DNA of 32,608 nt, from assembly GCA_018644935.1 (NCBI GenBank), contig JABGPL010000047.1, positions 1-32,608 of the forward strand, written 5' to 3'. Position 1 is the first letter of the stretch. Each line of letters begins with the position of its first letter. The stretch comes from Calditrichota bacterium (GTDB lineage Bacteria; Electryoneota; AABM5-125-24; Hatepunaeales; Hatepunaeaceae). Shown piece after piece: positions 1 through 7,904 of the stretch. The position numbers and the translations under genes are program-made. The notes beneath the pieces were generated by a model that saw only the letters and a list, made by a program, of their open reading frames with translations, ran no database searches and was not told the origin of the DNA.

Positions 1-9
1 GGGTTAAAG

Positions 10-495
10 ATGAGTAAAAAACTTTGGGTCCCTCCTTACCGTTGTATCGGGTGCCGTTCCTGCGAAATAGCCTGTAGCTTCGTACATAGCAAGTCACCGA
101 TGAATCCTGCATTGACGCGGGTTCGCGCTTTCACGTTTACCGCCGAGATTTCTTCGGTAATTCTGTGCCTTCAATGCGACGACGCGGCATGTCAGAAGGT
201 GTGTCCGACCAATGCATTGGACCGCAATTTAGAAACCGGTGCCATAGAAGTCGATACCGATAAATGTGTGACATGTAAGATGTGTACTGTGGTTTGCCCG
301 TTCGGAAATATACATTTCGACCCGGGCAATGATGAGATCGTAAAATGCGACGTCTGCGAAGGCGACCCCGCCTGCGCCAAGTTCTGCCCGACACGCGCCC
401 TCGAATGGAGCGAACTTCCATCTCCTGACCTCGCCCCCGGTGAACAGATCCAGGTCCCACCGTTGCCGTTGACGGCTCGGCTTTCTAATGGGTAG
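10..495 (+). CDS. Four-cluster 4Fe-4S ferredoxin-type electron-transfer subunit
   Basis: A 161-residue iron-sulfur protein with sixteen cysteines in four groups: C12/C15/C18/C22, C53/C56/C61/C65, C86/C89/C92/C96 and C113/C116/C122/C126. This is the pattern of two nested double-cluster ferredoxin folds, as in CooF, HycB, DmsB and the small subunit beside tungsten aldehyde ferredoxin oxidoreductases. It would carry four [4Fe-4S] clusters and pass electrons between a catalytic subunit and a partner; there is no signal peptide, so it is probably cytoplasmic. The ATG at 10 gives a start directly before the first cysteine group. The catalytic partner is not visible and would lie left of the window, since a strong terminator follows 45 bp downstream and makes this the last gene of its operon. 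Family membership is secure; the exact redox partner is unknown. Confidence 0.93.
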   Translation: MSKKLWVPPYRCIGCRSCEIACSFVHSKSPMNPALTRVRAFTFTAEISSVILCLQCDDAACQKVCPTNALDRNLETGAIEVDTDKCVTCKMCTVVCPFGNIHFDPGNDEIVKCDVCEGDPACAKFCPTRALEWSELPSPDLAPGEQIQVPPLPLTARLSNG

Positions 496-539
496 GATGG
501 GTCAGGTGGATTAGACTATAAAAAGTACTTTTGTAAAAG

Positions 540-578
540 CACCCTCATGAGACAGGTTCTCTTGAGGGTGTTTTTTTT
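540..578 (+). terminator. Rho-independent terminator after the ferredoxin gene
   Basis: A 13-bp stem (5' arm 540-552 beginning CACCCTCA, 3' arm 558-570 ending TGAGGGTG, one mismatch) is followed by eight T residues at 571-578. This is a textbook intrinsic terminator. Confidence 0.93.
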
Positions 579-894
579 ATAGTTGCAAAGTTGGGTGTGA
601 GGTGAGTAGATTGTAGATCCTGATGAGATGGCTGATAGGGGGAATGGGGTTGTTTGGAACATCTATCAAATTGGTCAGTTAAACGGTAAAATCTGTGTTT
701 TTATGCGATTTGGCATTTGTAACAACGTCTAGAAGTGATTTCGCGTAGGGGCTGATCCCCGATCGGGGTCGAGGACAAGTTAATCAAGCCTTTTAGGTTA
801 TCTAAGATATGATAGCTCAATAAATTGCCCCCTACAGTAACTACACGTATGCTACGCAAATACTTGTTTGGAAATATAAAAGGAGGAAGGTAGC
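579..894. other. Gene-free stretch with a possible short inverted-repeat element
   Basis: No plausible gene is seen on either strand. At 745-752 lies GTAGGGGC and at 827-835 GCCCCCTAC, inverted copies of each other differing by one extra base, which bracket 91 bp. Inside is a perfect 12-bp palindrome, CCCCGATCGGGG, at 757-768. This could be a small non-autonomous repeat element. The promoter of the following gene should lie in 770-870, but no clear consensus was found. Confidence 0.4.
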
Positions 895-1308
895 ATGAGC
901 AGAGTCATGAGTGTTCTTGTGGGTATTTTGGTAGTATTAGTACAATTTTCTGTCGCGGTTCCGTCTGACGAGATTACCTTTAAGACGGCTACAAAAGCGC
1001 CAGAGGGGTTTGAGGCATGGACATTTTTCTGGAAAATGCCAGCAATAGATGATGACGCTATTCTGGAATATGTGGTCATTCAACCAGACGGTATGGAGTA
1101 TTTTAGGTACAAGATATCAAAGGGAACGAAGAAAGGCACCGGCATCAGGTCAGATTTCTCGCTGGATTTTGCCGGAGGTGACCCAAGCGTATTCTACGGC
1201 AAGGAAATCATCTTCAAATTCAGGGTTAACAAAGGCAAGATCAAGTTTGATCCGAAGGCAACCTACCACTTTGAGTTTCAGAACAGGGTTGGGGCAATCA
1301 AAGAATAA
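895..1308 (+). CDS. Small secreted protein of unknown function
   Basis: A 137-residue protein not recognised as a known family. Residues 1-22 form a hydrophobic segment ending SVAVPSDE, which reads as a Sec signal peptide. The mature part (about 115 residues) has no cysteine, alternates hydrophobic and polar residues, and is rich in K, D and aromatic residues, as expected of a small beta-sandwich. It contains the segment ATYHFEFQNRVG near the C-terminus. The start is well supported: AGGAGGAAGG at 881-890 sits four bases before ATG 895. It stands alone, with a RAYT-associated REP sequence 70 bp downstream. An overlapping longer frame at 1049-1633 is less likely because it lacks a ribosome-binding site. 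Confidence 0.75.
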   Translation: MSRVMSVLVGILVVLVQFSVAVPSDEITFKTATKAPEGFEAWTFFWKMPAIDDDAILEYVVIQPDGMEYFRYKISKGTKKGTGIRSDFSLDFAGGDPSVFYGKEIIFKFRVNKGKIKFDPKATYHFEFQNRVGAIKE

Positions 1309-1377
1309 AACCGCAGAGCAAATCAATCGAGTAAGGATTCTGGAAGCTTTGGTCTCCTGTCTGGCAAAAGATTTTGG

Positions 1378-1395
1378 GCCAATCGGGAGATTGGC
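1378..1395 (+). repeat. REP palindrome copy 1, upstream of the RAYT gene
   Basis: GCCAATCGGGAGATTGGC: a 7-bp stem GCCAATC/GATTGGC around the loop GGGA, followed by GATCC. It is identical to the copies at 1481 and 1975. Confidence 0.85.
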
Positions 1396-1464
1396 GATCC
1401 TGAGGAAGGAGGCTGACTGGTTTGTTTTGTGGAGAAGAAGAGATGTTTTTGGGGGAATGGGGTT

Positions 1465-2229
1465 ATGGTTGGGAGATATTGCCAATCGGGAGATTGGCGG
1501 TCCCGGGTGGGACCTGTATATAATCGGCCGGGAGGTTGGAAATCACGTGGGTATATTCCTCACTACGATGGTGAGGAAGTTATTCAGCATGTTACAGTGC
1601 ATCTTGCGGATAGTCTGCCTAAATCAGCTATAGACAGGATTGAGGATACGATAAGTTCTATGCCAGATGCACAACGTATGATTGAGCGTAGGAAGCGTAT
1701 GCATGATTGGATAGATGCCGGATATGGTTCATGTGTTTTATGTACTCCGGAAATTGCGGAAATGGTGCAGAATACTTTCCTGCATTTTGATGGAGAACGT
1801 TACCACATACATGCATGGGTTGTGATGCCAAATCATTTCCATGTGTTGGTTCAACCAATAAACGGGTGGGCACTGAGCAAGATTGTGGCATCATGGAAGA
1901 AATTTACGGCGCGTGGGATTGGTGGTTATTTGAAAAGGGAAAAGCAGGGCAATCGGGAAGCAACCAAAAGCTTTGCCAATCGGGAGATTGGCGATCCCGG
2001 GAACGCCAATCTCCCGATTGGCAATTCTGGGAGCACCAATCTCCCGATTGGTAGTTTAAAGCAAAATCCCACCTGGCATCGGGAGTATTGGGATCGGTTT
2101 ATCCGTAATGACTGTCATTACATTCAGACTGTAGAGTATATTCACAATAATCCTGTATTGGCTGGATTGGTAAATACCCCAGAGGAATGGCGGTGGACCA
2201 GTGCTGGGGAAGCGGAGGCTGTAACATGA
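1465..2229 (+). CDS. REP-associated tyrosine transposase (RAYT, Y1_Tnp/IS200-like)
   Basis: A 254-residue HUH-type single-strand DNA transposase. Residue order: the N-terminal family signature NRPGGWKSRGYIPHYDGEE; then VTVHLADSLP; the HUH motif in HAWVVMPNHFHVLVQP (His-Phe-His, metal binding); and the C-terminal block HREYWDRFIRNDCHYIQTVEYIHNNPVLAGLV. RAYTs process and disperse REP palindromes; five REP copies lie around and in this gene. A loop between KKFTARGIGGYL and HREYWDR is lengthened by about 40 residues because three REP copies lie there in frame, encoding NREIGDPG and two NLPIG repeats. Start choice is uncertain: ATG 1465 is taken because it is the only ATG and follows GGGGGAATGGGG; GTG 1429 would be longer, and GTG 1507 would begin almost at the family signature. 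The gene ends TGA at 2229. Confidence 0.88.
   Translation: MVGRYCQSGDWRSRVGPVYNRPGGWKSRGYIPHYDGEEVIQHVTVHLADSLPKSAIDRIEDTISSMPDAQRMIERRKRMHDWIDAGYGSCVLCTPEIAEMVQNTFLHFDGERYHIHAWVVMPNHFHVLVQPINGWALSKIVASWKKFTARGIGGYLKREKQGNREATKSFANREIGDPGNANLPIGNSGSTNLPIGSLKQNPTWHREYWDRFIRNDCHYIQTVEYIHNNPVLAGLVNTPEEWRWTSAGEAEAVT
1481..1498 (+). repeat. REP palindrome copy 2, at the 5' end of the RAYT gene
   Basis: Exact copy of the 18-bp REP palindrome GCCAATCGGGAGATTGGC. It lies inside the longest reading frame of the transposase gene and just before an alternative GTG start at 1507, so a hairpin here could affect initiation. Confidence 0.85.
1975..2051. repeat. REP cluster inside the RAYT coding sequence
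   Basis: Three palindromes in 77 bp: 1975-1992 (direct GCCAATCGGGAGATTGGC), 2005-2022 (its exact reverse complement) and 2036-2051 (reverse complement of the inner 16 bp). The first two form an inverted BIME-like pair separated by GATCCCGGGAAC. All three are translated in frame. A degenerate half copy, GCAATCGGGAAG, lies at 1949-1960. Confidence 0.85.
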
Positions 2230-2475
2230 ATGAAGCCGGATACGGCGTTAAGGCATCACACTTGGTTGACTTCCTGGTGTAGGCAAATAAGCAAAACAGG
2301 ACATTATGACTATCCGCTATACTTCTTCTCGTTTTTATTACCAAATAAAATCGCCTAATCGTCTTAACGTTGATACTGACCATGCCAACCGACAGTGCAA
2401 ATAGATTTAAGATGCAGACAAAAATGACTTGACCCAAGTTTTGGAACCACGCCAATTTATGCTTATGTTAAGGGA

Positions 2476-3729
2476 ATGACAACAAAACCAACAAAACTAC
2501 TAAACAAGAACTTCCTGCTGCTCTGGCAGGGGCAGTTTGTTAGTTTGATTGGGAGTCAGGCGCATAACATTGCTATGCTGTTCTGGATCAAACATACGAC
2601 CGGTTCTGCCAGCTTGATGGGGACGATACTGATGCTGGCGATGATTCCCTCTGTGATTTTGGGGCCTATTGGGGGAGCACTGGCTGACCGGTTTTCTCGT
2701 CGTAAAATAATTGTCATCACAGATCTCCTGAATGGGTTGCTGATATTGAGTCTGGCTGTGCTGATGTTTTCGAAACCTGATTCGACCACACTTGTCATCA
2801 CATGGTTGTTTATTGTTGCTGTAGTCAACGGAATTTTGAGTTCATTATTCCGTCCGGCAATCTCAGCATTTATTCCTGATCTTGTTCCAAAAGATAAAAT
2901 TACCGGTGCCAATTCGGCAATTACATCATCAGCACAATTTGCTCAACTTATTGGTCAGGGGCTCGGTGGAGTTGCTTTCAGATTGCTCGGTGCCCCGGTG
3001 TTGTTTCTGATTGACGGATTGAGTTTTCTTTTCTCTGGCATTAGTGAGCTGTTTATCTCAGAACCTGAAGTTAAAACCACTGAGAAGGATCTCAAATCAA
3101 GTCCGCTTAAAACCTTTCTGAACGAAATAAAGGAGGGCTTTCACTATGTCTGGCGTCAAAAGGGATTGCGCGAACTGATTGTGATGGCGGCTTTCATGAA
3201 TTTCTTTGGTGCTCCGTTTGTTACTCTATTGCCTTTCTACGTTGAGAACGTATTAAACTCAACAACCGACTGGTATGGAATCCTGCTGGCGACTGAAGGG
3301 ATTGGAGTTCTAATAGGTGCAATCGTCACAGGAGCTCTTAAAATCAGTGGAAAGACCCGGTGCAATCTGATGCTTATTCTTTTACTCTGCGTTACGTTAT
3401 GCGAGTTCTTTCTTGGATTTGCACGGACAATTCCTTTAGCGTTGTGTGTAATGTTCCTTCTCGGATTCTCGTCAGGAATGGTAAATGTGTACATCGGCAG
3501 CATTATCCAGATGGCAACTCCCCAGGAAATTAGAGGTCGGGTTTTTGGCTTATTGGGCGCAGTGGCTTCAGGACTGATGCCAATCGGGATGGGACTTTCA
3601 GGCATTATCGCCGATATGACTGGAAAGAATATTCCGCTCATTTACGCTGTAAGTGGTGGTGCAACTGCAGTCCTCGCAATCTACCTGGGTACCAGAACAA
3701 ATTTTAGACGATTTCTTGCTGGAAATTAA
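2476..3729 (+). CDS. MFS efflux transporter (EntS/MFS_3-like)
   Basis: A 417-residue integral membrane protein with about twelve hydrophobic helices and a longer polar loop in the middle (about residues 195-225), the normal MFS layout of two six-helix halves. Motif A reads GGALADRFSRRK between helices 2 and 3, the conserved gating loop of proton-coupled antiporters, and the second half carries IRGRVFGLLGA at the equivalent position. The start region NKNFLLLWQGQFVSLIGSQ is typical of the MFS_3 branch that includes enterobactin exporter EntS and MefA-type macrolide efflux proteins. The substrate is unknown. ATG 2476 is directly preceded by AAGGGA, unusually close for a ribosome-binding site, but no other in-frame start fits. 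The AraC/GyrI-like regulator downstream on the same strand makes drug or metabolite efflux plausible. Confidence 0.9.
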   Translation: MTTKPTKLLNKNFLLLWQGQFVSLIGSQAHNIAMLFWIKHTTGSASLMGTILMLAMIPSVILGPIGGALADRFSRRKIIVITDLLNGLLILSLAVLMFSKPDSTTLVITWLFIVAVVNGILSSLFRPAISAFIPDLVPKDKITGANSAITSSAQFAQLIGQGLGGVAFRLLGAPVLFLIDGLSFLFSGISELFISEPEVKTTEKDLKSSPLKTFLNEIKEGFHYVWRQKGLRELIVMAAFMNFFGAPFVTLLPFYVENVLNSTTDWYGILLATEGIGVLIGAIVTGALKISGKTRCNLMLILLLCVTLCEFFLGFARTIPLALCVMFLLGFSSGMVNVYIGSIIQMATPQEIRGRVFGLLGAVASGLMPIGMGLSGIIADMTGKNIPLIYAVSGGATAVLAIYLGTRTNFRRFLAGN

Positions 3730-3825
3730 TCCATCATAGCAGTAGGGTCTTAGCTGGAGTGTTGGAAATGATGAGCTCATGTTTTGAAAAAGTGTTGGTC
3801 TAAAATATCAGATATTGAGTTCACC

Positions 3826-3936
3826 GAAAGTAATGACGGATGTTCGTCGTTGCGAGGAACGCAGTGGCGAGGCAATCTGTTTGAATATATGTAACATACG
3901 GAATTGCTTCACTTCGTTCGCAACGACATTACTTTC
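3826..3936. repeat. MITE-like or BIME-like inverted repeat
   Basis: Outer arms GAAAGTAATG (3826-3835) and CATTACTTTC (3927-3936) are perfect inverse complements. Inside, CGTCGTTGCGAGGAACG... (3845 on) is answered by ...CGTTCGCAACGACA (about 3914-3928) on the opposite strand, with CAATCTG facing GAATTGC in the middle. The element fills the 314-bp space between the MFS gene and the AraC-type gene. Sequences of the form GTTGCGAGGAACG...GCAATC are widespread as dispersed palindromic repeats in several bacterial phyla. Confidence 0.75.
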
Positions 3937-4043
3937 AACAATTGCTATAAAATTATTCTGTACTGGAAAAACCGAAGATATGATTTGATAATTTTATTTC
4001 TCTTTCTCATATTTACGAATCACTTTCATCCATTGAGACATTC

Positions 4044-5012
4044 ATGAAATCTACTTACTTCGGTCGAGTTAATCGGGCAATTGACTTCATTGAGTCTAAC
4101 CTCGACAGAAATATTACACTGGAAGAGTTGGCTGAAGTTGCCAATTTTTCCCGTTTCCATTTTCATCGCATTTTCAGCGCAGCAACAGGCGAAACTCTAT
4201 TTCAATTTATACAGCGCGTTCGGCTGGAAAGGGCGGCTTCTCTGTTGCTACAGGATACCGACAGACCAATAACAGATATTGCATTAGACTATGGATTTTC
4301 CTCTTCGGCGGTTTTCGCTCGCTCGTTTAAGAACAACTTTGGAATGAGTGCGAGCAAATGGCGAGATGGTGGGTATATTGAATTTAGCAAGCAGCGCAAA
4401 ATGGTCAGCAATAATAGTGAAACGCTCCGCAAATATGGAGAAGAATCTCCGGCATTTTTGGTTTATCTTGAGAGAACAACGTCTGTATTGAAATGGCGAA
4501 TTCAATCAAAAGGAGAAAGGCCGATGGAAAGTAATGTTGAAGTTAGAGAGATTAATGACATACACGTTGCCTATATACGTTATGTCGGACCGTATGCCGG
4601 CGATGAGAACCTCTTTGAGGGTTTGTTTGAAAGACTCATCAAGTGGGCGGCACCGCGCGGATTGTTTACACCTCCGGATACAAAGATATTGTCAATCTAT
4701 CATGACGACCCGAAAATTACCGATGATGAGAAACTCCGCACCAGCGTCTGCGTCACCGTACCTGAGAATACCATTGTTGACGGTGAAATTGGAAAAACAG
4801 TTGTAAAAGGTGGAAAGTATGCAGTTGGTCGCTTTGAGCTTAATGCAGATCAATATGGAGAAGCCTGGGGTGCTATGTATCAGGGATGGCTGCCTGAAAG
4901 CGGGTTCCAACCGGATGATGAGCCTCCATTTGAACTCTACCTTAATAATCCAAAGGAACACCCCGAGGGGAAATGTATTGTCGAGATTTGGATTTCAGTG
5001 AAACCGTTATAA
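4044..5012 (+). CDS. AraC-family regulator with GyrI-like ligand-binding domain
   Basis: A 322-residue two-domain regulator. Residues about 8-108 are an AraC double helix-turn-helix: the first HTH in ITLEELAEVANFSRFHFHRIF, the second in ITDIALDYGFSSSAVFARSFK, the classic second-helix signature. After a linker, residues about 160-322 form a GyrI-like/SHS2 effector domain, with VEVREINDIHVAYIRYVGPY at its start and a C-terminal strand CIVEIWISVKP. This order is that of Rob and SbmC-fused regulators, which bind small amphipathic compounds and control stress or efflux genes. The MFS exporter lies directly upstream on the same strand, which makes it a candidate target. ATG 4044 has no strong ribosome-binding site, but the domain start fits. 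A terminator follows at 5084. Confidence 0.92.
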   Translation: MKSTYFGRVNRAIDFIESNLDRNITLEELAEVANFSRFHFHRIFSAATGETLFQFIQRVRLERAASLLLQDTDRPITDIALDYGFSSSAVFARSFKNNFGMSASKWRDGGYIEFSKQRKMVSNNSETLRKYGEESPAFLVYLERTTSVLKWRIQSKGERPMESNVEVREINDIHVAYIRYVGPYAGDENLFEGLFERLIKWAAPRGLFTPPDTKILSIYHDDPKITDDEKLRTSVCVTVPENTIVDGEIGKTVVKGGKYAVGRFELNADQYGEAWGAMYQGWLPESGFQPDDEPPFELYLNNPKEHPEGKCIVEIWISVKPL

Positions 5013-5083
5013 TCTCAACCAGCATCTTTTGTAGTTAATCGATGCCTGCTTCTAACACCAGTCAGTTCATCATGTTTCTATAT

Positions 5084-5120
5084 CGCCCTCAAGATACAAT
5101 TTATTTTGAGGGCGTTTTTA
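5084..5120 (+). terminator. Rho-independent terminator after the AraC-type gene
   Basis: Stem CGCCCTCAA (5084-5092) pairs perfectly with TTGAGGGCG (5106-5114) across a 13-base loop, followed by TTTTTATTTAT. Confidence 0.92.
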
Positions 5121-5187
5121 TTTATCTTTCTAAATCGGAAATATGAAGCACAGATAATCAGAAGCGATTTCTTTGGAAATCCTGGAT

Positions 5188-5203
5188 TCCCGTGTCCACG
5201 GGA
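5188..5203. repeat. Short palindrome
   Basis: TCCCGTGTCCACGGGA is a 7-bp perfect stem with a 2-base centre, set in the context CTGGATTCCCG...CGGGATT, a form often seen as a dispersed palindrome. Confidence 0.5.
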
Positions 5204-5221
5204 TTAATCATGCTGCGAGCT

Positions 5222-5326
5222 GCTCCACATAAGATGAAAATAGTCTGGATTATCCCCCCCCTTTAGTTCCCCCCCGCAAGCGGGGGGGAGATTTGGGAGA
5301 CTATTTTCTGTGGAATGAGGAGCACG
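5222..5326. repeat. Long imperfect inverted repeat with a C7/G7 core
   Basis: GAAAATAGTCT (5236-5246) and AGACTATTTTC (5299-5309) are exact inverse complements. Outside them, GCTCCACA (left) roughly matches TGTGGAATGAGGAGC (right). At the centre CCCCCCCGC and GCGGGGGGG face each other around AA. The whole lies in a 375-bp gene-free stretch between the convergent AraC-type and esterase genes. It is probably a dispersed palindromic element; it has no coding capacity. Confidence 0.65.
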
Positions 5327-5387
5327 AATAAATTCTTGCTTAATCTATTTTCCCGCATAGCCTGCAACTGTTCCGGGTTACGATAAC

Positions 5388-6596
5388 TTATCTCAGCAGA
5401 ACCATTTTTCGAACCTGAGAAGCATTTTCGGAAGTGAGTTTTGCGAAATATATTCCGTTCGGCAGGTCCTCTGCGAAGAAATCCTTAGTGGAACTACCGG
5501 CATTCATTCTATGGTTTAATAGAACTTCAACATCATTTCCAAGTACATCAAAAATGGAGAGGTTGACATTTCCCGGTGATTTCAGAGTAAACGTTATGCT
5601 TGTGGTTTGATTAAAGGGATTCGGAAAGTTTTGCAATAGTCTAAAATCCTGGTTTGTGAAATCATCTGAGAATTCAACTTCACGCGGTTCAATCAGGCCA
5701 TTTATATCATATCTCGACAAAAATCTCCACACTTCAGTGGGTGAATCGAAATACCAGGGTGAGCGTTCCGATGATTTTGGGTAGGAATGTCCATCATTTT
5801 GCATGTTATGGATATTGACTTTCTCCAGTATCAATTCGACATTAACTCCATTATCACCACTACTGTAAACTATATGATCGACTACTACGTCATCATCTTC
5901 GTCAATCTCACCCAACCTGGTTGAGTCAGCATCAGCGTCACAATTATTACTATCCACCCAAAATTGTATGACATCCCGAATTGACAAGTTTCCATCTGCA
6001 CCACCATACGAGACCTTGCCATCGCCCGTATTGTTTATCATCAGAACCGGTGTGGGAGGTAGTGGGAGATGTTCATATTTAGCTCGAGTAAAGTCGCGCA
6101 TGGAACCTTTCACAGGGGCAATTGCAGCAATTCTTTCATTTAAATAGCATGCTGCTGCCTGGCACATATACCCGCCATTGGAATACCCCGAAGCATACAC
6201 CCTTGTCTGGTCAATATTGTACATGGATGCGATGGTATCGATCATCGCCTCGGTGAATCCAATATCATCCGGATGGGCACCATGTTGATATCCACAATTC
6301 CAGCGGGAATCGCCATCACGCATACTTGGAAGAGCCTGTGGATAAACGAGGATGATCCCGGTTGTATTAGCAATAGAACGAAAATCTGCTATTTCCATAA
6401 ATCCGTCCCTGAATTGATTTAAACCATGAAAATTGATCAGTAACGGAGTGGGAGTATCAGCCGAATATGCTACAGGAATATACAGCAAATATTCACGTTG
6501 TACTCGGGCATGTGTCAGGGTTGTGTCAATAGTCTGCTGGGCATGACAGAGGCATGTCAATACAAATATCAACTGAAGAGTAAGTTTTGTTATCAC
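5388..6596 (-). CDS. Secreted PHB-depolymerase/LpqC-like esterase with type A sorting domain
   Basis: A 402-residue secreted alpha/beta hydrolase. Residues 1-19 are a signal peptide ending CHAQ. The catalytic domain spans about 20-295: an oxyanion-type segment NFHGLNQ, the nucleophile motif GYSNGG with Ser139, a likely acid Asp192 in NTGDGKVSYGG, and His270 in MQNDGHSYP. This order fits carbohydrate-esterase-1 / poly(hydroxybutyrate) depolymerase (Esterase_phd, LpqC) enzymes, which cleave acyl esters of polymers or plant feruloyl groups; the substrate is not readable. Residues about 318-402 are a FlgD-like type A sorting domain starting LLQNFPNPFNQTTSITF and ending KMVLLR, implying export to the cell surface or medium. 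The start is GTG at 6596 preceded by GAAGAGGGAACT. It converges on the AraC-type gene and stands alone on its strand. Confidence 0.88.
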   Translation of the reverse strand: MITKLTLQLIFVLTCLCHAQQTIDTTLTHARVQREYLLYIPVAYSADTPTPLLINFHGLNQFRDGFMEIADFRSIANTTGIILVYPQALPSMRDGDSRWNCGYQHGAHPDDIGFTEAMIDTIASMYNIDQTRVYASGYSNGGYMCQAAACYLNERIAAIAPVKGSMRDFTRAKYEHLPLPPTPVLMINNTGDGKVSYGGADGNLSIRDVIQFWVDSNNCDADADSTRLGEIDEDDDVVVDHIVYSSGDNGVNVELILEKVNIHNMQNDGHSYPKSSERSPWYFDSPTEVWRFLSRYDINGLIEPREVEFSDDFTNQDFRLLQNFPNPFNQTTSITFTLKSPGNVNLSIFDVLGNDVEVLLNHRMNAGSSTKDFFAEDLPNGIYFAKLTSENASQVRKMVLLR

Positions 6597-7008
6597 AGTT
6601 CCCTCTTCAATCCGGCTTGTCGTTCGGAGCGTATGCGGGATATCCCTTCGTGTACGAAATTATAGTCAGGAATCAACCGCATGCCATGCTCTGCCGGTGT
6701 TATAGGCGAATCTCACAATTTATCTATTATAAATTAACTATTTTCAGTTGGAATATCCAGTATCAGAGTCCAATTCCTGATAAAACACGTCTTTCCACAT
6801 CACAAACGAGAGGTTTTGTCATTCCTGTGCAGGTAGGAGAACACGACACGTTATCCGTGATTGTCATTCTAACAGAAATCATAGAATTATTAGTTTGAAC
6901 AAAATTATTTATAGTTGAGAAGGTCTGAGTCAAAGTTGAAAAATTCAGGCAACATTCTTACTTTAGATAGAACAATACTGTCAAAAAATTATTAAGGGAG
7001 GAATCGGT
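6597..7008. other. Divergent intergenic region without a supported gene
   Basis: A 412-bp AT-rich stretch between divergently transcribed genes, so it should hold both promoters. A 103-codon frame at 6587-6898 crosses the esterase start and has no coding character. No terminator or strong dyad was found. The only clear signal is the ribosome-binding site AAGGGAGG just before the gene at 7009. Confidence 0.5.
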
Positions 7009-7704
7009 ATGAACACAAACCGGAAGACTGCTAAATCAGAAGATACGTTCTTGAGTCTGAGTATGCTGGCCGGGTTGATTCTGCTGGGACTGTTTTTCTT
7101 AAATACCACTTCTATCGCTCAGGAATCTGTACGTGTTCATGTTTCTGGTGAACCTTCCCAAGCTTTTCGAGTTTCGGGAAATGAAACTGGAAGTGTTTCT
7201 GCCGCTGCTAAGAACCTAAACAAGCCTACGGTTTCAGCCTTGCAGTTACAGGACGATAAGATGAGAAGCAAGCTTTCAACATTATGGACTGCTGTGACGC
7301 TCAATATGATTACTGCGGATGTTCTTACTCTATATATACCAGAAAGTATGGAGGAATGGGATGATTATGCTGATGGCAAAGAATCTGAGTTTATGCTGGG
7401 TGGCGCAATAATGTATCAGGTACCAATCTCAATGGTGTTTCTCTCAAAGATATTACCCCATAAAGTAAATCGCTGGACAAACATCATTGCAGCTGGAGTG
7501 ATGTCAGGAGCAGTTCTTGCCGGCGGCGAATCAGAACCACACTATTGGGTTTTTGCAAGTGCGGAAGTTATCGGTATGTCACTAATTGCCTGGAATGCAT
7601 GGAAGTGGGAGAATCCGGATGGCGACAATAGAATTAAAAATGTTAACATGCGCATAAATGTAAATAAAGAAACTTACGGTTTAGCATGCAGTTTCAATTT
7701 TTAA
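7009..7704 (+). CDS. DUF6326-like membrane protein with an added N-terminal segment
   Basis: A 231-residue protein. Residues about 80-205 match the pattern of the DUF6326 family: KLSTLW at the entry, then LNMITADVLTLYIP, PISMVFLSKILPHKVNRWTNIIA, and EPHYWVFASAEVIGMSLIAWNAWKW, with four hydrophobic segments. Members are small inner-membrane proteins of unknown function. Unlike typical members (about 130-150 residues), this one has about 75 extra N-terminal residues: a hydrophobic helix (about 17-37) ending SIAQES that looks like a signal peptide or anchor, then a polar stretch rich in S, V and N. The C-terminal tail runs past the last helix and ends ACSFNF. AAGGGAGG lies seven bases before ATG 7009. 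It converges with the sigma-54 activator at 7905. Confidence 0.7.
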   Translation: MNTNRKTAKSEDTFLSLSMLAGLILLGLFFLNTTSIAQESVRVHVSGEPSQAFRVSGNETGSVSAAAKNLNKPTVSALQLQDDKMRSKLSTLWTAVTLNMITADVLTLYIPESMEEWDDYADGKESEFMLGGAIMYQVPISMVFLSKILPHKVNRWTNIIAAGVMSGAVLAGGESEPHYWVFASAEVIGMSLIAWNAWKWENPDGDNRIKNVNMRINVNKETYGLACSFNF

Positions 7705-7904
7705 CTTTGTGTTATTAATATTTAGCCCGGATCTTGCATCCCGGGAATAGCGATTAGATACCAAGAGATAAGAGATCCCGATGCGAAACTAAAGAAGGAT
7801 CATCTAAGTGAAGAATGAGTAAATAGTTCATTTTATATCCTAGAAAATAAACTGGTTAAGGGATAATTAAGTATACTGTCCCCATAATTATCTTCAAGAA
7901 GTAG

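Noticed and set aside
137-460. 107-codon minus-strand frame opposite the ferredoxin gene
   Set aside because: It is a shadow of the cysteine-rich plus-strand gene, with an Arg-rich composition and no ribosome-binding site.
1049-1633. 194-codon plus-strand frame bridging the secreted protein and the RAYT gene
   Set aside because: It overlaps both in another frame, shows no family pattern, and contains translated REP sequence.
6587-6898. 103-codon plus-strand frame in the divergent gap
   Set aside because: It overlaps the esterase start, lacks a ribosome-binding site, and has no recognisable domain.
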